This document shows positions 37,506 to 47,131 of a stretch of DNA of 64,000 nucleotides, in pieces; positions within the stretch are counted from its first letter, which is position 1, and every line of letters starts with the position of its first letter. The position numbers were made by a program, and so were the translations under genes. A model generated the notes under the pieces. That model did no database searches, had not been told where the DNA came from, and saw only the letters and a list, made by a program, of their open reading frames with translations. Source of the stretch: Planobispora rosea (GTDB taxonomy: Bacteria; Actinomycetota; Actinomycetes; Streptosporangiales; Streptosporangiaceae); NCBI RefSeq assembly GCF_014648175.1, contig NZ_BMQP01000003.1, forward strand, positions 186,001 to 250,000, given 5' to 3'.

Positions 37506-37524
37506 TTAGGTAAGACTAACCTAA
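37506..37524 (-). promoter_or_regulatory. IdeR/DmdR (DtxR-family) iron box
   Basis: TTAGGTAAGACTAACCTAA differs at two positions from the consensus TTAGGTTAGGCTAACCTAA and keeps the inverted-repeat ends. It is placed 20 bases upstream of the sucrase/ferredoxin-like gene start, where a bound repressor would block transcription when iron is sufficient. Confidence 0.85.
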
Positions 37525-37579
37525 CGGATAGAAGGTTCTCGATTGGAGGGTGAGAACCCTCCGCTCTGGGTAAAAACCT

Positions 37580-39121
37580 CTATTTCTGATAGGCGAGCGC
37601 CGCCTCCGCGGCCGGTAGCGCGGCCTCCCGGTCGGCCGGGACCAGCCCGATCCGGGTCCGCCGGTCCAGCAGGTCGGAGACGTCCAGCGCCCCCTCGTGG
37701 CGGACCGCCCAGACCAGCTCGGCCAGGGTGATCCCGGTCGGAAGCGGCTCGGCCAGCGCCGGGTCCCGCTCGGCCAGCGCGTGCACGCCCCGCGCCTCGC
37801 CGCCGTAGCGCTCCACCAGACGCGCGGGAGCCCGGACGCCCGGATGCGTGACACCGACCAGGGGCAGCCGCGCCGTACGGCTCGGACCCGCCTGCAGCCC
37901 GTGCGCCCGGACGGCGTGGTCCACCGCGTCCTCGGCCATCCGCCGGTAGGTGGTGAGCTTGCCGCCCACGACGGTGACCACCCCGTCCGCCGAGGTGAGC
38001 AGCGCGTGCCGGCGGGACAGGTCGGCGGTGCGTTCCACCACGCGTGCTCCCGCGCGCCCCCTCGCGCGCTCCTCGGCGGCCAGCAGCGGCCGGAGCCCGG
38101 CGAAGGTCCCCGCGACCTCCTCGCGGCGGACCGCCGTGCCCAGCACCGAGTTGAGCACGTCGAGCAGGAACGTCACGTCCTCCTCCGGCGCTTCGGGGAC
38201 GTCCGGGACCGGCCCCTCCACCGGCTCGTCGGTCAGGCCGACGTAGATCCGCCCGTCGGCCTGGGGGAGGACCAGCGCGAAACGGTTGCTCTCCCCGGGG
38301 AGCGGGACGTGCAGCCCCGCCCGCAACCCCGGCAGGGTCTCCGGCCGCAGCACCAGGTGGGTGCCGCGCGAGGGACGCAGCCGGATGGCCGGGTCGAGCC
38401 CGGCGGCCCAGACCCCCGCCGCGTTGACCACCGCCCTCGCCCGGATCGTGAAGGTCTCCCCGGTCAGCTCGTCCCGGACGCGCGCCTGCCGGCCGCCGAG
38501 CTCCAGCGCCCGGCAGCGGGTCAGGATCCTGGCGTCGTGCGCGGCGGCCGTCCTGGCCAGCGCGACCACCAGCCGGGCGTCGTCGACCAGCCGCCCGTCC
38601 CAGGAGAGCAGGGCCCCGCGCAGCCCGCGCGGATCGAGCGGGGCGGCGAGCTCCAGGGCGCGCGAGGCGGAGACGCGGGAGGGGCCGGGCAGCAGCCGGT
38701 GCGGGGTGCGGGCCGCGACGCGCAGCCCGTCGCCGAGCCGGTAACCGGCCATCGCCGTGGCGGCCTGGGCCCGGGAGACCGCGGGCGTCAGCGGGAGCAG
38801 GTACGGCTGCGCCCGCACCAGGTGCGGGGCGGTGCGGCCGAGCAGCACGCCGCGCTCGACGGCGCTCTCGTAGGCCACCCCGATCTGCCCCTTGGCGAGG
38901 TACCGCAGGCCGCCGTGGATCATCTTGGAGCTCCACCGGGAGGTGCCGAAGGCGAGATCGCAGGCGTCGATCGCGGCCACCGACAGGCCGCGCGAGGCGG
39001 CGTCGAGCGCCGCCCCCGCGCCGGTGGCGCCCAGGCCGACCACCAGCACGTCGACGGTGCGGCCGTCGGCCAGCTCGGCGAGCTCGCGGGCGCGGCGGGC
39101 GGCGTTGAGTGAGGATCGCAT
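37580..39121 (-). CDS. glpD: FAD-dependent glycerol-3-phosphate dehydrogenase
   Basis: A 513-residue flavoprotein oxidising glycerol-3-phosphate to dihydroxyacetone phosphate at the membrane. The N-terminal dinucleotide-binding motif is VLVVGLGATGAGAALDAASRG, followed by GTSRWSSKMIHGGLRYL, a hallmark of GlpD, and the C-terminal cap domain (VVTVVGGKLTTYRRMAEDAVD). The ATG at 39121 was chosen over one ten codons upstream because MRSSLNAARRARELAELAD matches the usual N-terminus. A TetR gene lies upstream on the same strand. A 7-bp stem with a four-base loop (37545-37562) may terminate it. Confidence 0.93.
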   Translation of the reverse strand: MRSSLNAARRARELAELADGRTVDVLVVGLGATGAGAALDAASRGLSVAAIDACDLAFGTSRWSSKMIHGGLRYLAKGQIGVAYESAVERGVLLGRTAPHLVRAQPYLLPLTPAVSRAQAATAMAGYRLGDGLRVAARTPHRLLPGPSRVSASRALELAAPLDPRGLRGALLSWDGRLVDDARLVVALARTAAAHDARILTRCRALELGGRQARVRDELTGETFTIRARAVVNAAGVWAAGLDPAIRLRPSRGTHLVLRPETLPGLRAGLHVPLPGESNRFALVLPQADGRIYVGLTDEPVEGPVPDVPEAPEEDVTFLLDVLNSVLGTAVRREEVAGTFAGLRPLLAAEERARGRAGARVVERTADLSRRHALLTSADGVVTVVGGKLTTYRRMAEDAVDHAVRAHGLQAGPSRTARLPLVGVTHPGVRAPARLVERYGGEARGVHALAERDPALAEPLPTGITLAELVWAVRHEGALDVSDLLDRRTRIGLVPADREAALPAAEAALAYQK

Positions 39122-39160
39122 CGAATCTCCTACCGGTGTGGGGGCTTTCACTCCCGGCGC

Positions 39161-39200
39161 TTCCGGGCGTTTCCAGACGTCTCCGGGCGCTTCCGGGCGG
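39161..39200. repeat. four tandem 10-bp units between glpD and the TetR gene
   Basis: Four successive 10-base units of the form TTCCGGGCGT, TTCCAGACGT, CTCCGGGCGC and TTCCGGGCGG. They fill part of the short spacer downstream of the TetR stop; no role is evident. Confidence 0.5.
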
Positions 39201-39206
39201 GCGGGG

Positions 39207-39776
39207 TCAGGGCGACAGGTATCTCTCCAGGAGCACGGTCAGCTCGGCGTCCAGTTCCTCCTCGGTGACCGGGCCGAGCATGGTGCGGCCGGAGATCAGA
39301 AAGGACTGGGCGGTCAGCAGCACGGCTCTGGCCATGGTCCGGGGGTCGCCGGGCCGTACGGAGCCCCGCTCCTGACCCCGCGCGATGCCCAGCTCGACCA
39401 GGGCGAGCATGGCGTCGTGACTGGAACCCCGGCGGTCCAGCAGGTACGGCAGGAGCAGCTCCGGGTCGACCTCGACGATCTTGCGCCAGAGCGGGTGCCC
39501 GCGCAGCGCCCGCACCACCCCGGCCGCGGCGGTGACCGGGTCCTCGGTGGCGAAGCGCCCGGCGACGTCCACCCACTCGCGGGTCATCAGGTCGGCGACC
39601 AGGCTGCGCACGTCGGGCCAGTGGCGGTAGACGGTCATCCGGGAGACCCCGGCCCGGCGCGCCACGTCGGTGAGCGTGGTGCGCCGCACCCCGACCGCGA
39701 GCACGACCTCGCGCGCCGCGTCGAGAACGGCGTCGCTGTGGCGCTCGCTGACCTTATTGTGACGGATGGACGTCAT
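39207..39776 (-). CDS. TetR/AcrR-family transcriptional regulator
   Basis: A 189-residue repressor. The helix-turn-helix is TTLTDVARRAGVSRMTVYRH at about 33-52; the C-terminal ligand domain is helical (TAAAGVVRALRGHPLWRKI, RTMARAVLLTAQSFLISG). It is divergently placed with the FAD oxidase and upstream of glpD on the same strand; an inverted repeat overlaps its start, so it probably represses itself, the FAD oxidase and possibly glpD. Ligand unknown; the neighbourhood suggests glycerol-3-phosphate or ether-lipid metabolism. Confidence 0.9.
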   Translation of the reverse strand: MTSIRHNKVSERHSDAVLDAAREVVLAVGVRRTTLTDVARRAGVSRMTVYRHWPDVRSLVADLMTREWVDVAGRFATEDPVTAAAGVVRALRGHPLWRKIVEVDPELLLPYLLDRRGSSHDAMLALVELGIARGQERGSVRPGDPRTMARAVLLTAQSFLISGRTMLGPVTEEELDAELTVLLERYLSP

Positions 39777-39784
39777 ATGTCACA
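39758..39784. promoter_or_regulatory. inverted repeat in the TetR - FAD oxidase intergenic region
   Basis: TGTGAC (39758-39763) and GTCACA (39779-39784) are inverted with 15 bases between, overlapping the first codons of the TetR gene. It is the best candidate operator for that regulator. Confidence 0.4.
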
Positions 39785-39816
39785 GTGTAGAGGTGGAAAC
39801 TCATCGTGCGGAAGCA

Positions 39817-41601
39817 GTGACCCCGGCGGACATGGCGGACACGGCGGACATGGCGGACACGGCGGACACGGCGGACACGGCGGACACGGCGGCGCCGGAC
39901 ATCCCGGCGACCCCGGACACGCCGACGGCACCGGACTCCTCGGTGAACGCCGCGGCACCGGACACTCCGGCGGACACGGCGGCACCGGACACCCCGGCGG
40001 GCCCGGCCACGGCCGCCGGACCGATGCTCTGGTCCGGCTGGGGCGACCCCGCCAGGGCCGCCGGCCTGCCCGGACCGGTCCGCACGCTGCTCCAGGACAT
40101 CCTGGGCGTGCGCGCGCCCGGGACGCCCGCGGTGGGCCTGGACGAGGTGCGGCTTCCCGCCCCGGCGCTCCCGGCTGGCGTCCTCGCCGCGCTGGAGTCC
40201 GTCGTCGGCGCCGGGAACGCGCGCTCCGGCGACGAGGCCCGCGTCCGCCACACCCGGGGCAAGTCCACCCCCGACCTGATGCGCATGCGCGCCGGGGACG
40301 GCTCCGACGCGCCCGACGCCGTACTGCTGCCCGGCTCGCACGACGAGGTGCTGGAGCTGCTGCGGATCTGCGCCGCGCACCGGGTCGCGGTGGTCCCGTT
40401 CGGCGGGGGCACCTCGGTCGTCGGCGGACTGACCCCGGCGCGTGAGGGGCACGCCGGGGTCGTCGCGCTCGACCTGGCCCGGATGAACCGGCTCGTCTCG
40501 GTGGACGCCGAGTCGATGGTCGCGGAGCTGGAGCCGGGCCTGCGCGGGCCGCAGGCCGAAGAGCTGCTGGCCGCCCACGGACTCACGCTGGGCCACTTCC
40601 CCCAGTCGTTCGAGTACGCCACGCTGGGCGGCTTCGCCGCGGCCCGCTCCAGCGGCCAGGCCTCGGCCGGGTACGGCCGCTTCGACGACATGGTGGTCGG
40701 CATGACCGTGGCCACCCCGCGCGGCACCCTCGACCTGGGCCGCGCGCCCAAGTCCGCCGCCGGGCCCGACCTGCGCCAGGTGGTCCTCGGCTCCGAGGGC
40801 GCCTTCGGGGTGATCACCTCGCTCCGGCTCCGGGTGCGCCGGGCCCCGCAAGCGCGGATCTACGAGGGCTGGCGGTTCGGCTCCTTCTCCGCCGGTACGG
40901 CCGCGCTGCGCCGCCTGGCCCAGGACGGCCCGCTCCCGACCGTGCTGCGCCTGTCCGACGAGACCGAGACGATGGTCGGCCTGGCCAAGCCGGGCGAGCT
41001 CGCGGAGTCCGGCGGCCTGTCGTCCGGCGCGGGCTGCCTGGTGATCGCCGGTTACGAGGGCACCCCGGAGGAGGCGGCCGAGCGCCGGGACCGGGCCGCC
41101 GCGGTCCTGACCGGTCTCGGCGGAACCTGCCTGGGAACCGGGCCCGGCGACTCCTGGGCGCACGGCCGCTACTCGGCTCCCTACCTGCGCGACTCCCTGC
41201 TCGCCGCGGGCGCCACGGTGGAGACCCTGGAGACGGCCGGGTTCTGGTCCGGCCTGCCGCGCCTGTACGACGCCGTACGGCTCGCGCTGCACGGCGCGCT
41301 CGGCTCGCCTCTGGTGATGTGCCACATCTCCCACGTGTACGGCACCGGCGCCTCGCTCTACTTCACGGTCGTCACGGCCCAGAGCGGGGACCCGCTCGCG
41401 CAGTGGGAGGCCGCCAAGCGCTCGGCCAGCGAGGCGATCATCGCCGCGGGCGGCACGATCTCCCACCACCACGGCGTCGGCCGCGACCACCGCGACGCCT
41501 ACGCCGCCGAGATCGGCGAGCTGGGCGTGGAGATCCTGCGCGGGATCAAGGAGCGCCTCGACCCCGAGGGCATCCTCAACCCCGGCGTGCTGATCCCCTG
41601 A
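39817..41601 (+). CDS. FAD-binding oxidoreductase, alkyl-DHAP synthase-like
   Basis: A flavoenzyme of the VAO/alkyldihydroxyacetonephosphate synthase group. The FAD-binding domain shows VRHTRGKSTPDLMRMR, VVPFGGGTSVVGGL and SFEYATLGGFAAARSSGQASAGYGR (read in two parts), and the C-terminal ISHHHGVGRDHRDAY carries the histidine cluster typical of AGPS-like enzymes. It lies divergent from TetR and next to glpD, a combination common in actinomycetes. The N-terminus is unusual: a 9-bp tandem array codes for a D-T-A/A-D-M-rich tail of about 60 residues before the conserved start WSGWGDPARAAGLP. The GTG at 39817 is one of several possible starts; the ATG at 40024, immediately before the conserved domain, is a strong alternative. 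Confidence 0.85.
   Translation: MTPADMADTADMADTADTADTADTAAPDIPATPDTPTAPDSSVNAAAPDTPADTAAPDTPAGPATAAGPMLWSGWGDPARAAGLPGPVRTLLQDILGVRAPGTPAVGLDEVRLPAPALPAGVLAALESVVGAGNARSGDEARVRHTRGKSTPDLMRMRAGDGSDAPDAVLLPGSHDEVLELLRICAAHRVAVVPFGGGTSVVGGLTPAREGHAGVVALDLARMNRLVSVDAESMVAELEPGLRGPQAEELLAAHGLTLGHFPQSFEYATLGGFAAARSSGQASAGYGRFDDMVVGMTVATPRGTLDLGRAPKSAAGPDLRQVVLGSEGAFGVITSLRLRVRRAPQARIYEGWRFGSFSAGTAALRRLAQDGPLPTVLRLSDETETMVGLAKPGELAESGGLSSGAGCLVIAGYEGTPEEAAERRDRAAAVLTGLGGTCLGTGPGDSWAHGRYSAPYLRDSLLAAGATVETLETAGFWSGLPRLYDAVRLALHGALGSPLVMCHISHVYGTGASLYFTVVTAQSGDPLAQWEAAKRSASEAIIAAGGTISHHHGVGRDHRDAYAAEIGELGVEILRGIKERLDPEGILNPGVLIP
39826..39888 (+). repeat. in-frame 9-bp tandem repeat (seven units)
   Basis: Seven units of GCGGACACG or GCGGACATG (39826-39888) in the putative N-terminal coding region of the FAD oxidase, reading A-D-T or A-D-M. 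Because the unit is a multiple of three, unit gain or loss keeps the frame. Confidence 0.75.
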
Positions 41602-41622
41602 GCCGCGCGCCCCGCCGCCCGG

Positions 41623-42102
41623 TCACCCCGGCGGCGGGGGAGTGCGGTCGGAGGCCGGCCAGACGTAGGGAAGGTCGTCCGGCTCGTCGCCGAAGATCGG
41701 ACGGTAGTGGTCCGGGAGCTTGCGCAGCAGGGACGACCGGTGGCTGAGGTGGAAGGCGGGGTCCCCGAGCCAGGGCGGCAGCTCGCCCGCCGCCCCGAGC
41801 AGCTCCTGGGAGCGCGGGACGCCGACGCCGCGGCGCTCGGTCAGCTCCCGGGCCAGCGTCTCCGCGCAGGTGTCGGCCCGTCCCATGGAGCACCAGTGCC
41901 CGCATATCTCCAGGCCGTACCTGACCAGGGCCTCCTCGTAGCCGGTCCACATCCGCACCGCCGGATGGTTGCGCCAGCCGTACCCCGGCACGGTCAGCGC
42001 ACGCAGCACCTGGATCGCCTCGACCCGCTGTTTGCCGAGCCGCAGCGGGTCGAGGACCCGCGCGGTGGCGGCGAAGTCGGGATAGGGGAGGAAGGTCTGC
42101 AT
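41623..42102 (-). CDS. MSMEG_6728-like protein, T4 endonuclease V-type fold
   Basis: A 159-residue protein resembling the actinobacterial MSMEG_6728 family, related to pyrimidine-dimer DNA glycosylases. MQTFLPYPDFAATARVLDPL and RLGKQRVEAIQVLRAL at the N-terminus are characteristic. It ends in a Trp-rich segment (LPYVWPASDRTPPPPG). DNA-repair activity is inferred from the fold; the catalytic N-terminal Thr of T4 endonuclease V is not in the same position. The ATG follows AGGAAGG upstream on its strand. Confidence 0.75.
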   Translation of the reverse strand: MQTFLPYPDFAATARVLDPLRLGKQRVEAIQVLRALTVPGYGWRNHPAVRMWTGYEEALVRYGLEICGHWCSMGRADTCAETLARELTERRGVGVPRSQELLGAAGELPPWLGDPAFHLSHRSSLLRKLPDHYRPIFGDEPDDLPYVWPASDRTPPPPG

Positions 42103-42317
42103 CGCCGTCCTCGGGTCAGGGCTCGGGTACGGCATGCCCCGGGCGGGGCCCGTGCCGCGCCGGGGTCGGTCCGCCGGCCGTGCCAGGCGTGTACCCGCCC
42201 GGGCGCCGGCCACGCGGGCCGGTGGGGAAAGCGCCGCCGGGCGACGGGTCAAATGTCCCCCGCCCGGGGAACCCCGCCCCGGGGACTGCGCCCGGGAACT
42301 CCCGGAACCCGGGGCCC

Positions 42318-43445
42318 TCAGAAGACGATCACCTGGCGGACGGCCTCGCCGGTGTGCAGCCGGTCGAAGCCCTCGTTGACCTCGTCCAGGGTCAGCCGGT
42401 GCGACAGCAGCGCGTCCACCGGCAGGATCCCGGCCCGGTACATGTCGATGAAGCGGGGCACGTCCCGGCGGGGCACGCACGAGCCCAGGTAGCTGCCCCG
42501 GAGCGTGCGCTCCTCGGCGACCAGGCTGAGCGCGGGCAGGACCAGCTCGCGGGAGGGGTCGGGCAGGCCGACGGTCACCGTGGTGCCGCCCCGGGCCGTG
42601 GCCCGGTAGGCCTGTTCCAGGACCGGGACCACCCCGGTGGTGTCGACGACCTTCTCGGCCCCGCCGCGGGTGATCTCCCTGATCGTCTCGACGGCGTCCG
42701 GGCCGCCCGCGACGGTGTGCGTCGCGCCGAGCTCGCGCGCCAGCTCCAGCTTGGACTCCACCACGTCCACCGCGACCAGGGTCGCCGCCCCGGCGGCCTT
42801 GGCCGCCAGCAGCGCGGCCAGCCCGACCCCGCCCAGGCCGAACACCGCGACGCTGTCCCCGGGCGCGACCTCGGCGCTGTAGAAGGCGGCCCCCGCGCCG
42901 GTCAGGACGGCGCAGCCGAACAGGGCGGCGATCTCCGCGGGCAGCTCCGGGTCGACCTTGACCGCCGAGCGCGCCGACACGACCGTGTACTCCGAGAAGG
43001 CCGAGACGCCGAGGTGGTGCCGGGGGCGGCCGCCGTCGGCGTCGGTGAAGCGCAGCCCGCCGCCGAGCAGGGTCCCGCTCCCGTTGGCCGCCGCGCCCGG
43101 CTCGCACAGCGCGGGACGGCCCCCGGCGCAGCGCGGGCAGTGCCCGCAGGCCGGGACGAACGCCAGCACCACGTGGTCGCCGGGGGCGAACTCGGTGCCC
43201 TCGCCGACCGCCACGACCTCGCCCGCCGCCTCGTGCCCGAGGGCCATCGGCAGCGGCCGGAGCCGGGAACCGTTGATCACCGAGAGGTCGGAGTGGCACA
43301 GGCCCGCCGCGCCCACCCTGATCAGCAGCTCCCCGGGACCGGGCGGGTCGAGCGTCAGCGGCATGACCCGCAGCGGGCGCGAGTCCGCGTAGGGGGCCGG
43401 GCGGCCCGACTCCACCAGGACGGCCGTACGGGTGGGGGTGCTCAT
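42318..43445 (-). CDS. zinc-dependent alcohol dehydrogenase (MDR family)
   Basis: A 375-residue medium-chain dehydrogenase. The catalytic zinc ligands are in AAGLCHSDLS and LGHEAAGEV, the structural zinc lobe is CGHCPRCAGGRPALC, and the Rossmann motif is VFGLGGVGLAALL. Sequence style resembles class III and mycothiol/formaldehyde-type enzymes but the substrate is not assigned. Its ATG overlaps the stop of the upstream thioesterase gene (ATGA, 43442-43445), so the two are translationally coupled and probably act in one pathway. Confidence 0.92.
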   Translation of the reverse strand: MSTPTRTAVLVESGRPAPYADSRPLRVMPLTLDPPGPGELLIRVGAAGLCHSDLSVINGSRLRPLPMALGHEAAGEVVAVGEGTEFAPGDHVVLAFVPACGHCPRCAGGRPALCEPGAAANGSGTLLGGGLRFTDADGGRPRHHLGVSAFSEYTVVSARSAVKVDPELPAEIAALFGCAVLTGAGAAFYSAEVAPGDSVAVFGLGGVGLAALLAAKAAGAATLVAVDVVESKLELARELGATHTVAGGPDAVETIREITRGGAEKVVDTTGVVPVLEQAYRATARGGTTVTVGLPDPSRELVLPALSLVAEERTLRGSYLGSCVPRRDVPRFIDMYRAGILPVDALLSHRLTLDEVNEGFDRLHTGEAVRQVIVF

Positions 43446-43852
43446 TCGTCGATCACCAGTTTCTCCATGGCGGCGCGCAGCGGCGCCGGGATCTCGGCGG
43501 GCCTGCGGGTCTCCCGGTCCACGAAGACGTGGACGAAGTGGCCCTCGGCAACGACGGTCTCGCCGTCCTCGCGGAACAGGCCGAGCTCGTAGCGGACGCT
43601 GGAGCGGCCCAGCTTCCCGATCCGGAGCCCGACCCGGACGGCCTCGGGGAAGGAGATCGAGGCCTTGTAGACGCAGTGCGACTCCACGCACAGGCCGATG
43701 GCGTCGCCTCCGTGGATGTCCAGGCCCGCGGTCCTGATCAGCCACGTGTTGATCACCGTGTCCATCAGCGAGTAATGGACGGCGTTGTTCATGTGGCCGT
43801 AGACGTCGTTGTCCTTCCACCGTGTGGGGACGGTCTCCCAGTGCGCGTACAC
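43442..43852 (-). CDS. 4-hydroxybenzoyl-CoA thioesterase-like hotdog protein
   Basis: A 136-residue hotdog-fold acyl-CoA thioesterase. The motif RWKDNDVYGHMNNAVHYS near residue 11 includes the catalytic aspartate of the 4HBT family and is followed by the central helix. It precedes the alcohol dehydrogenase with a four-base overlap. The natural acyl-CoA substrate is unknown. Confidence 0.88.
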   Translation of the reverse strand: MYAHWETVPTRWKDNDVYGHMNNAVHYSLMDTVINTWLIRTAGLDIHGGDAIGLCVESHCVYKASISFPEAVRVGLRIGKLGRSSVRYELGLFREDGETVVAEGHFVHVFVDRETRRPAEIPAPLRAAMEKLVIDE

Positions 43853-43936
43853 GGACAGAACTATATTCCAGAGCTGGTCCGTGATTTTCCCCGGCTACGA
43901 TGATCGATCTCTGATGGGGTGAAGAGGGTGCGGGGG

Positions 43937-45613
<1,677 letters not shown>

Positions 45614-45649
45614 TCGTGCCCCGCCCGGCTGGAGGGCGAGCCGCTCTGG

Positions 45650-47014
45650 GTGGTCACCGAGTACGTCGCCGGGCCCGACCTCGCCCGCCTGCTGCGCGAG
45701 CAGGGTCCGCTGACCGGGTCCAACCTGGAGGCGCTGGCCGTCGGGGTGGCCGCCGCGCTGACCGCGATCCACGGCGCGGGGGTGGTCCACCGCGACCTCA
45801 AGCCCGCCAACGCGCTGCTCTCGCCGCTCGGTCCGCGGGTGATCGACTTCGGCATCGCCCGCGCCCTGGACGCGGGCCGGGGGCAGACCGTCACCGGCAA
45901 GATCCTCGGCACCCCGGAGTACATGGCCCCGGAACTGGTCTCCGACAGCCGGTCGGGCCCGCCCGCCGACGTCTTCGCCTGGGGCTGCGTGGTGGCCGCC
46001 GCCGCGACCGGCGCCTCGCCGTTCGCCTCCAGGACCGTTCCGGAGGCGCTCTACCGAGTGGTCCACGACACCCCGGAGCTGGAGGCTCTCGAACCGGAAC
46101 TGCGCTCCCTGGTCGAGGCGGCGCTGAACAAGGACCCGCAGGCCCGGCCCTCGGCCATGGACCTGCTGCCCGGGCTGGTCGGGCAGAAGGAGGCCCAGGC
46201 CACCGCCCGGGTGGCGGGAACGGTCCGGCTCAACCTCTCGGGCCTGCTCACGCCGGTCGCCCGCGTGGAGGACGGAGCCCCGTCCCCGGCCACGTCGCCG
46301 CCCCCGTTCTGGCGGAGGCCGTACCTGGTGGGCGGGGCGGCGGCCGGGGCGCTGCTGCTCGGGACGGCCGGGGTGCTCGGTTTCCAGGCGCTGCCGCAGG
46401 GGCCGCCGGAGACCACCGACGTGCTCTACCGGGACGACTTCGCCGACGACAAGTCCGGCTGGCACAGCGACGAAACCCGCCTGGACGTGGGGCACGGGTA
46501 CACCGGGGACGGCCGCTACACGACCGCCACCGACTCCTCGAACAACTCCCGGTACGCCGCCGCGCCGGTCAACGCCGAGCCCCCCGAGCACGCCCTGGTC
46601 AGCGCCAAGGCCGTGTTCACCGCCGGGACCCCGTACAGCGCGTGGGGCGGGGTCTTCTGCGAGTACAGGCTCGACGACAAGCAGTTCTCCTACTACAACG
46701 CGGAGATCCGCCCCGACGGGCACGCGCGTATCCGCAAGGCCGGCCACGCGACCTCCCTGAACCTGACGCCCGACATCCCGGTGCCGGGGTTCAAGAGGGC
46801 CGGGACGGTGCTGCGGGCCGAGTGCGAGCGGGACGGCGACCGGGTGCGGGTGGGCTTCTGGGTGGATGACGAGAAGGTGGCCGAGGTCGTGGACGAGAAC
46901 GCGGCCGACGCCAGGGGAAAGCCCAAGTTCGGGCTCGGCGCCGCCAAGTGGCCCGGGGACCGGACGGACACCCGGGTCTACTTCGACGACTTCCGGATCG
47001 CCCGCCTCTCCTGA
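45650..47014 (+). pseudogene. N-terminally truncated transmembrane Ser/Thr kinase paralogue
   Basis: The frame encodes a kinase C-lobe with HRDLKPAN and DFGIA, the activation segment, a transmembrane helix and an extracellular domain (VLYRDDFADDKSGWHSD onward) like the upstream kinase, but everything before the hinge is missing: no glycine-rich loop, no VAVK lysine and no helix-C glutamate. Homology can be traced back through ARLEGEPLWVVTEYVAG, which matches LDGDPLYVVTEFVPG of the first kinase, right up to the upstream TGA (45611-45613) in the same frame. The nominal GTG at 45650 is inside the hinge. It could be a decaying copy or, if translated, a membrane protein without kinase activity. 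Confidence 0.75.
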
Positions 47015-47131
47015 GGGACGTCCCGCGACGCTCCGCCGTGGCGGGGGGCGCCCGGGGACGCCCCGGGGTTTTCCCCGGACCTCTCCGCCGAACCGCCGCA
47101 TGATCGCGAAATCGCGACCAGAATATCGACC

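Noticed and set aside
37545..37562. Seven-base stem with a four-base loop after glpD as a firm terminator
   Set aside because: The stem is short and no T-run follows on either strand; it may be a weak terminator but is not listed separately.
39826..39888. CRISPR-like array
   Set aside because: Units are 9 bases with no spacers and lie in or next to a coding region; it is a simple tandem repeat.
42103..42317. Spacer between the DNA glycosylase-like gene and the alcohol dehydrogenase
   Set aside because: Searched for a small gene or RNA; only GC-rich repeats without a consistent structure were found.
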